Source of the DNA: Candidatus Woesearchaeota archaeon
Lineage (GTDB): Archaea > Nanobdellota > Nanobdellia > Woesearchaeales > GW2011-AR9
NCBI GenBank assembly: GCA_016179995.1
Contig: JACPCC010000106.1
Location: forward strand, 1-5,551
Direction of reading: 5' to 3'
DNA length: 5,551 bases
In this document: positions 1 through 3,606 of the stretch, piece after piece
Numbering within the stretch: the first letter of the stretch is position 1
Layout of the letters: the number at the start of each line of letters is the position of its first letter
Made by a program: the position numbers and the translations under genes
Notes under the pieces: model-generated
What the model was told of the DNA's origin: nothing
What the model saw: only the letters and a program-made list of their open reading frames with translations
Database searches by the model: none

Positions 1-486
1 GTAATTAAGATTGAAGAAAAACAGGAATTTCTACGTCGTATGCATCAACAAGTTTTAGCCAAGATTGCTTTGAAACAGGGAAAGCAGCAGGGTAAGCAGC
101 AGTGGAAGCAACAGGGGAAGATAGCTAGTGGTAAAGCTGGAAAACTTGATGGTTTAGATAGTTTGGATATGGTCAAGGAAGAGCCTTTCTCTTACAAAAA
201 ATTCTGGGAAGAAAAGCAAAAACAGCGTGAAGAAGAAAAAGATACTCTGCAAGAAAAGCTGAAGATGCAGATTTGGAACCTCAAAAAAGTACCTCGTTAT
301 GCTAAAGAAGAATTGTTAAAATTTATTGAAAGTGGAGAAATTAAAGATGAGGTTTTGAAAGAGATTAAAGCTCATTGGAAAGAGATTGAAGAAGATTGGC
401 CAAAGGAGATAAAAGAGAAGGTGAGGGAGAAAGTGGGTTTGAATTTGAATGAGAAAATAAGTGCTGGTGTAACTCCAGTTAACTAG
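1..486 (+). CDS. Hypothetical charged, low-complexity protein, 5'-partial
   Basis: The reading frame is open from base 1, so the gene very likely starts outside the window; the first ATG seen (position 40) is probably internal. It ends at TAG 484-486, leaving 161 visible residues. The family is not recognised. From the edge there is a basic, helix-prone stretch, then a Gln/Lys/Gly low-complexity tract made of GKQQ-like units (bases 79-120), then a short variable linker. A long, highly charged Lys/Glu region with Trp residues follows and is predicted to be helical, possibly coiled coil. It contains segments such as VPRYAKEELLKFIESGEIKDE. There is no signal peptide or membrane segment in the visible part. 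The composition suggests a soluble protein, perhaps nucleic-acid or protein binding through the basic tract, but that is inference. The next gene has its own promoter, so the two need not be co-regulated. Confidence 0.7.
   Translation, partial: VIKIEEKQEFLRRMHQQVLAKIALKQGKQQGKQQWKQQGKIASGKAGKLDGLDSLDMVKEEPFSYKKFWEEKQKQREEEKDTLQEKLKMQIWNLKKVPRYAKEELLKFIESGEIKDEVLKEIKAHWKEIEEDWPKEIKEKVREKVGLNLNEKISAGVTPVN
79..120 (+). repeat. 12-bp in-frame tandem repeat encoding GKQQ units
   Basis: About 3.5 copies of a 12-bp unit (gga/ggt/tgg/ggg, aag, cag/caa, cag) encode GKQQ-GKQQ-WKQQ-GK. The units differ mostly at third codon positions, plus one G-to-W change. This suggests expansion by slippage or unequal exchange, followed by drift. 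It lies inside the partial gene at the left edge. Confidence 0.75.
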
Positions 487-518
487 AAGTAGCTACAATT
501 AACCAGAAGTAACTCCAA
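469..518 (+). repeat. 20-bp tandem repeat, about 2.5 copies, spanning a stop codon
   Basis: Unit 1 (469-488) is GTAACTCCAGTTAACTAGAA. Unit 2 (489-508) is GTAGCTACAATTAACCAGAA. A third partial unit starts at 509 with GTAACTCCAA. Units 1 and 2 match at 16 of 20 positions. The array covers the last codons and the TAG stop of the upstream gene and runs to just before the promoter of the ATPase gene. Because 20 is not a multiple of 3, a change in copy number would change the C-terminus of the upstream protein. Confidence 0.7.
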
Positions 519-522
519 CAAA

Positions 523-537
523 GAAAAAGTTTAAATA
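523..537 (+). promoter_or_regulatory. Archaeal BRE/TATA promoter of the ATPase gene, leaderless
   Basis: A purine-rich GAAAAAG (523-529), in the position of the TFB recognition element, is followed directly by TTTAAATA (530-537), a near-ideal archaeal TATA box. The centre of the box lies about 26-27 bp before the ATG at 560. That is the usual TATA-to-start distance, so the mRNA should begin at or next to the start codon. In agreement, no Shine-Dalgarno motif precedes that ATG. Confidence 0.75.
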
Positions 538-559
538 TAACCTCTGTTTTAAAGAAAGT

Positions 560-1624
560 ATGTACTTCGATATTACTCCTAAACTCCGAAAAGAAGATTT
601 TTTTGGTATGGACTACCAAATAGATTTATTCAAAAGCTATCTATTGGATGAAAGCGTCCGCATGATTGTAATTAAAGGATTAAGGCGGGTAGGGAAAACA
701 TCTCTGCTTCACATCGGCCTGCAGGAATCTAAAGTGAATTATATTTACATTGATGTACGTGATGCCCCCTTTTATGAACGCAAAGAGTTCTTTGTTTCAC
801 TAATCAATAAGATCAAAGAGAAGAACAATAATATTTGGACAAAAACTTTAGAGAAAATTGTCGGTGTTAGCTTTAGTTACAATACATTCTCATTAGATCT
901 CTTTTTGGCTAAAGAGGAAAATATCAGTTCTTTCTTTTCTGGTCTTAATGAAGAGCTAAAGAAAAAGAAAGAAACATTTATTTTTGCTTTTGATGAAGTC
1001 CAGCTTCTTAAACAAATTAAATTTGATTATTTTCTCGCCAGCGTCTTTGATAACTATCATCAATTAAAATTAGTCATAACAGGTTCAGAAATAGGGTTAA
1101 TTAACATATTTTTAGGTAAAGAAAATTATGATGCACCACTATTCGGCCGAGCTAATTTAGAGATAACAATAGGTAAAGCCAAAGAAGAAACAGTTTCTAA
1201 ATTTCTAGAAGAAGGGTTCACCCAGATTAAGAAAGAGATTAAATTTGTCGAGATTAGGGACGTTCTGGAGAATTTTGATGGCATCATTGGCTGGGCAACC
1301 TATTATGGATGGTATCGTAGCAAAAATTTTCCTCACCAGAAAGCCATAGAAAAAGTTAAAGAAGAAGGAAAGATAATTGTACGAAGAGAATGGGAAAACT
1401 TTCTTGCTTCCAAGAAAGCAAAAGTTGACTATTTAAAAATAATCAGATTCCTCGCCAGAGGAAAAAACAATTGGGCTCTTCTTAAACAAAATTTCAGCAA
1501 AGAAAGAAAGAAAATATCTGACAGCCAGTTAAGTTTCTGCCTCACAGAACTAATTGCTTACGGCTTTGTTGAGAAGTTAAACGAGCAATATTTCTTAGTT
1601 GATCCGATGCTTTCAATGGTTTGA
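560..1624 (+). CDS. Archaeal ATPase (ATPase_2-like P-loop NTPase) with C-terminal winged helix
   Basis: A 354-residue STAND/AAA-like ATPase of the archaeal ATPase group (Pfam ATPase_2 type, assigned from motifs). An N-terminal segment with FFGMDYQIDLF (14-24), the usual 'F.GR..E...L' entry motif, is followed by Walker A GLRRVGKTSL (40-49), Walker B FIFAFDE (140-146, D145 and E146), a sensor-1-like LVITGSEIGL (171-180) and a conserved Arg in PLFGRA (193-198). Residues from about 285 to the end look like a winged helix, ending in a YFLVDP strand. All NTP-binding residues are present, so it should be active. Proteins of this type are common and often lineage-expanded in archaea, and their cellular roles are mostly unknown. 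The ATG at 560 is chosen because the TATA box lies about 26 bp upstream, giving a leaderless mRNA. Its TGA stop (1622-1624) directly touches an ATG for the Lrp-like frame, implying co-transcription and probable translational coupling. No membrane segments are seen. Confidence 0.88.
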   Translation: MYFDITPKLRKEDFFGMDYQIDLFKSYLLDESVRMIVIKGLRRVGKTSLLHIGLQESKVNYIYIDVRDAPFYERKEFFVSLINKIKEKNNNIWTKTLEKIVGVSFSYNTFSLDLFLAKEENISSFFSGLNEELKKKKETFIFAFDEVQLLKQIKFDYFLASVFDNYHQLKLVITGSEIGLINIFLGKENYDAPLFGRANLEITIGKAKEETVSKFLEEGFTQIKKEIKFVEIRDVLENFDGIIGWATYYGWYRSKNFPHQKAIEKVKEEGKIIVRREWENFLASKKAKVDYLKIIRFLARGKNNWALLKQNFSKERKKISDSQLSFCLTELIAYGFVEKLNEQYFLVDPMLSMV

Positions 1625-1645
1625 ATGGTAGACTACACTTTTTGA
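1625..1645 (+). other. Six-codon start frame (MVDYTF-stop) ending in a TTT-TGA-C slip site
   Basis: An ATG immediately follows the ATPase stop and opens MVDYTF, then TGA (1643-1645). MVDYTF resembles the beginning of archaeal Lrp/AsnC proteins. A shift of one base forward within the T5 run (1639-1643) would re-pair Phe-tRNA on TTT at 1641-1643 and continue at GAC (1644) into the Lrp-like frame without interruption. This is either a translated start joined by +1 frameshifting, a frameshift mutation, or a sequencing error in a homopolymer. The sequence alone cannot separate these. Confidence 0.5.
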
Positions 1646-1658
1646 CTTTCTGAAAGAT

Positions 1659-1991
1659 TTGGACGGTTCAATCATCAACAAAAGCACTATTCTCTTGAAC
1701 TTCCCGGAACTTGGTTATCATACTCATGCCCAGGTTTTTTTAAAAGTAGCCCATCATGAAAAAAGTAAAGAATTGAAAGAAAAAATGAAAACCCATCTTT
1801 CTTTTCATAATAATGTCAATACCGTCTATAAAGTTAATAACGGCTGGGACTTTATGATTGAAACTGTGCATAAGAATATTAAAGAGCTCAATGATTTTCT
1901 GGAAGAGCTTGAAGAAAAGTATTATTTGCAAGATAAAGAAATACATTATTTAATTGAAGAAGTGAAGAAAGAAGGCTTTACTTTTTCTTAA
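1659..1991 (+). CDS. Lrp/AsnC-like effector (RAM) domain protein lacking its helix-turn-helix; possible pseudogene
   Basis: The frame in 1632-1991 encodes an Lrp/AsnC-type ligand-binding and oligomerisation domain. Numbered from the TTG at 1659: linker with IINKS and PELGY (5-20), strand AQVFLKV (24-30), helix 34-49, strand VNTVYKV (53-59), strand WDFMIETV (63-70), helix 73-87 and strand IHYLIEEV (95-102). This is the beta-alpha-beta-beta-alpha-beta order of the RAM fold, with a WDFMIE turn where the family has 'G.yD'. Full Lrp proteins are about 150 residues with an N-terminal helix-turn-helix; here only its tail remains (FLKDLDGSII). The TTG start is weak, with no ribosome binding site. A better start is the ATG at 1625, which abuts the ATPase stop but is out of frame by one base. 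The gene is therefore an internally deleted pseudogene, a stand-alone RAM protein starting at TTG, or a product of +1 frameshifting. A RAM-only protein could bind a small ligand or partner but not DNA. Confidence 0.6.
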   Translation: MDGSIINKSTILLNFPELGYHTHAQVFLKVAHHEKSKELKEKMKTHLSFHNNVNTVYKVNNGWDFMIETVHKNIKELNDFLEELEEKYYLQDKEIHYLIEEVKKEGFTFS

Positions 1992-2026
1992 CTATAACCA
2001 TAATATTTTCTCTAACTGCAATTATC

Positions 2027-2032
2027 TTTTTT
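2027..2032 (+). terminator. T-run terminator after the ATPase/Lrp-like pair
   Basis: A TTTTTT run lies 36 bp beyond the Lrp-like stop codon, just inside the gap before the convergent minus-strand gene, with shorter T-runs before it. Archaeal transcription stops at such runs without needing a hairpin. No equivalent T-run is evident for the opposing minus-strand operon, so its transcripts may read into the Lrp-like gene as antisense. Confidence 0.45.
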
Positions 2033-2035
2033 GTT

Positions 2036-2668
2036 CTATCCCAACTTCCATCTAGCTTTATTTCTTTCAGAAAATAGAATCTCTGCTTTACTATCTGTCA
2101 TACTATGTTCTTCAGGTATTTTATAATCAATAGATTTACGATTTTGCACAAATCCATAACCTGGGTCATTTGGACCAATATGGCTATAATCTAGTTGTAC
2201 ATCACCCATTCTAAATTTGCGTAGGCTTTCTTCAAGATTATCTGTTAATGATTGATAATAAACTAAACAATCAGTGTTGTAAATATTTAACATGTCTTTT
2301 TCTATTTTTCGTAAAGAAAGCATTTGGTTAATCTCTTGTGGTGTATATTTCTTTAGACTTTTTTCAGTTCTCCAAGAACGATTTTTTTCAACCATACGAA
2401 CAAAAGCACTTTTTTCATCTTTATATAAGAGAGCTGCAGTTCTATAATCTCTAAGATTATTCTCTTGATATCTATTACTAAAAGCTTCTGCAGTTGGTAA
2501 AAAATTGGCCATAATTACTTCAATAGTCTTGGGGTGTTCTACTATTTCTTTTCTTTCACTAATAACTAATGATGCTGACAACTGTTTTTGAATCAGGTAT
2601 AAAGTGCTATTCTCAAGCATTTTTGCTGTAAAATCTATTGCTCTGTTTTTTTCTTTTGCTGCAACCAT
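2036..2668 (-). CDS. Hypothetical soluble protein, second gene of a two-gene operon
   Basis: 210 residues, family not recognised. The ATG at 2668-2666 (MVAAKEKNRA) is chosen over the in-frame TTG two codons upstream because GGAGAT (2680-2675) sits 6 nt before the ATG but directly against the TTG. The N-terminal two thirds are predicted to be mainly helical and charged. A hydrophobic helix lies near 45-60, and the RMVEKNRSWRTEKSLKKYTPQE area (91-112) is very basic. The C-terminal third (about 155-210) has a Gly/Pro-rich loop (SHIGPNDPGYGF, 162-173) followed by a helix rich in Glu, Arg and Lys. There is a single Cys (134), no obvious metal-binding cluster, no signal peptide and no membrane segment. 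It follows the 2717-3268 gene by 48 bp with no terminator between them, so they are probably co-transcribed. Its 3' end converges on the Lrp-like gene. No function is assigned. Confidence 0.75.
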   Translation of the reverse strand: MVAAKEKNRAIDFTAKMLENSTLYLIQKQLSASLVISERKEIVEHPKTIEVIMANFLPTAEAFSNRYQENNLRDYRTAALLYKDEKSAFVRMVEKNRSWRTEKSLKKYTPQEINQMLSLRKIEKDMLNIYNTDCLVYYQSLTDNLEESLRKFRMGDVQLDYSHIGPNDPGYGFVQNRKSIDYKIPEEHSMTDSKAEILFSERNKARWKLG

Positions 2669-2674
2669 TTTCAA

Positions 2675-2680
2675 ATCTCC
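2675..2680 (-). promoter_or_regulatory. Shine-Dalgarno site that decides the start of the 210-residue protein
   Basis: Read on the minus strand, GGAGAT is followed by TTGAAA and then ATG. The GGAG core matches the archaeal 16S rRNA tail, and 6 nt to the ATG is a normal spacing. The alternative TTG start has no spacing. An internal operon gene led by a Shine-Dalgarno motif, behind a first gene without one, is a common archaeal arrangement. Confidence 0.7.
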
Positions 2681-2716
2681 ATAATCGTACTATTTTTTTT
2701 AATATTAGCTTAATTG

Positions 2717-3268
2717 TTATCTTTTTTTAGGCACTATATCTTCAACCAAAATTCCATACTTATCCATTACTCCATTAGCTATTTCTGTTAATTCTTCATA
2801 ACTTTTCCCAGCCAGATTTTCTTCAGAAGTAATTCCGTTAGCTTGATAAAATTCTCTGAGCCAGCGTCTAGTGTTAAATCGGTTATTCAATGGATTTTCT
2901 CCACTTTGTGGAATAGTAATGTCTTTCTTAATGTAAAATCTTCCCGTGCCCCTCATATGTGTATCCAATTCTCGAGGAGAAGCTTTTTCTCCTACTTTTT
3001 GCAGTAATTCTTCTAAAGATTCATAGCGATCGAGGTCTCTTTCATTATCCTTATCATAACGCACTCCTGTTACTTTATATTGTGCTTTAATGTTATTATC
3101 AACAAAAAATTGATAACTTCTAGTGCAGTCTGTAACTTCTCCTGTAGCTATGGTTTGGCCGGCAGATATCTCTACATCTAAGCGATAGTTTGTTTTGCTT
3201 CTTAAAGAGCGGGCGACGTAATCAATAAAAGATTGATAAGAATCAGCTTCGAACATTTCTTGAATCAT
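2717..3268 (-). CDS. Hypothetical alpha/beta protein, first gene of a minus-strand operon
   Basis: 183 residues, family not recognised. A short helical N-terminus (SYQSFIDYVARSLRSK, 10-25) leads into a run of probable beta strands: YRLDVEISAG (28-37), TIATGEVTD (39-47), YQFFVDN (52-58) and AQYKVTGVRY (62-71). A Glu-rich helix (84-94) and a strand RFYIKKDITIP (110-120) follow. The C-terminal third is helical, with NRFNTRRWLREFYQANGI (129-146) and SYEELTEIANGVMDKYG (156-172). It ends in a basic VPKKR tail. No catalytic motif, signal peptide or membrane helix is visible. The ATG at 3268-3266 fits a leaderless transcript, as a TATA box lies about 24 bp upstream and no Shine-Dalgarno motif is present; Met5 is a possible alternative start. 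It is divergent from the barrel gene at 3607 and probably co-transcribed with the downstream 210-residue protein gene, which suggests a joint but unknown role. Confidence 0.75.
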   Translation of the reverse strand: MIQEMFEADSYQSFIDYVARSLRSKTNYRLDVEISAGQTIATGEVTDCTRSYQFFVDNNIKAQYKVTGVRYDKDNERDLDRYESLEELLQKVGEKASPRELDTHMRGTGRFYIKKDITIPQSGENPLNNRFNTRRWLREFYQANGITSEENLAGKSYEELTEIANGVMDKYGILVEDIVPKKR

Positions 3269-3287
3269 ATGGCTACTATTTCGTAGT

Positions 3288-3295
3288 TATTTAAA
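3288..3295 (-). promoter_or_regulatory. TATA box of the minus-strand operon
   Basis: On the minus strand this reads TTTAAATA, preceded by the AT/purine-rich AAAATCT. Its centre is about 24 bp before the ATG at 3268, so the transcript should begin at or within a few bases of the start codon. No Shine-Dalgarno motif lies between them, consistent with leaderless translation. Confidence 0.6.
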
Positions 3296-3343
3296 AGATT
3301 TTAGGATGAATTTTGCATTTTTTGGTTAACTTATCCTTGCTTG

Positions 3344-3514
3344 TTTTTAAACGGCCCTGTAGAAAATCTCGAAAAAAGTCGCCTTGGCCGCAAAACTTGT
3401 GCCACTTAAGTTGTACTTTTTATCAGAAGTGGCAACAATAACTCAAGTAAATAGTAGTTCCAGTTTTACTTTTTGGCCTAGGCGACGACTTTTTCTACAG
3501 AGCTTTTTTAAACG
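3344..3514. mobile_element. MITE-like element: ~150-bp inverted repeat flanked by a 10-bp direct repeat
   Basis: Core 3354-3503 begins GCCCTGTAGAAAA and ends TTTTCTACAGAGC, so its ends are inverted copies (GCcCTGTAG against GCtCTGTAG). CTGTAGAAAA (3357-3366) pairs perfectly with TTTTCTACAG (3491-3500). Further in, AGTCG-CC (3377-3383) pairs with GGCGACGACT (3481-3490) around a 3-nt bulge. CCTTGGCC (3382-3389) pairs with GGCCTAGG (3475-3482) with one mismatch. The left arm has about 10 extra bases (3367-3376). Immediately outside are direct repeats, TTTTTAAACG at 3344-3353 and TTTTTTAAACG at 3504-3514, which look like a target-site duplication. There is no reading frame of note inside. Small size, terminal inverted repeats and flanking direct repeats are the hallmarks of a non-autonomous transposon. 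No matching transposase is present in the window. A structured RNA or regulatory hairpin is the alternative. The inverted repeat itself is certain; its mobility is inference. Confidence 0.6.
3395..3448. repeat. Inner hairpin nested within the MITE-like element
   Basis: TGCCACTT (3400-3407) is the exact reverse complement of AAGTGGCA (3427-3434), enclosing a 19-base loop. Just outside, ACTTG (3395-3399) pairs with CAAGT (3444-3448) across a 9-base one-sided bulge. With the outer arms this makes a multi-level stem that could fold as RNA or extrude in DNA. Confidence 0.65.
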
Positions 3515-3519
3515 TCACA

Positions 3520-3527
3520 TTTAAATA
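3520..3527 (+). promoter_or_regulatory. TATA box of the AP-endonuclease-like gene
   Basis: TTTAAATA lies just downstream of the MITE-like element. Starting about 26 bp further on, the transcript would have a leader of roughly 57 nt containing the Shine-Dalgarno site. A second candidate, TTTATACA (3573-3580), is 30 bp from the ATG and would start the mRNA inside or after that site, so it is less consistent. The right direct repeat of the element ends only 5 bp upstream of this box, so the element may influence this promoter. Confidence 0.55.
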
Positions 3528-3595
3528 TTCTTTAATCATTCTTTCATATTGTTAAATCTTTTAATCTAAATGTTTATACAAAAGAGTTAATCTAA

Positions 3596-3601
3596 AGAGG
3601 T
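3596..3601 (+). promoter_or_regulatory. Shine-Dalgarno site of the AP-endonuclease-like gene
   Basis: AGAGGT precedes the ATG at 3607 by 5 nt. It fixes the start and shows that this gene uses a leadered mRNA, unlike the ATPase gene. Confidence 0.75.
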
Positions 3602-3606
3602 AATTA

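Noticed and set aside
40..486. ATG at position 40 as the true start of the first gene
   Set aside because: The frame stays open upstream to base 1 and no Shine-Dalgarno motif or TATA box precedes position 40, so a start outside the window is more likely.
484..486. TAG stop codons (484-486 and the end of the 210-residue gene) as pyrrolysine read-through sites
   Set aside because: The first is followed in frame by another TAG at 490-492 within the repeat, and the second lies at the gene's 3' end with no conserved protein beyond it. Nothing suggests read-through.
1740..1946. Minus-strand 68-residue Phe/Ile-rich frame
   Set aside because: It is antisense to the Lrp-like coding region. Its hydrophobic composition is what Lys/Glu codons give when read in reverse, and no ribosome binding site or promoter supports it.
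3354..3503. CRISPR repeat or tRNA gene in the intergenic hairpin region
   Set aside because: There is one palindromic structure only, with no regularly spaced repeats and spacers, and no cloverleaf with T-arm or anticodon-arm consensus.
3344..3514. Casposon or complete insertion sequence end
   Set aside because: No Cas1 or transposase gene lies in the window and both inverted termini are present within ~150 bp, so at most this is a non-autonomous element.
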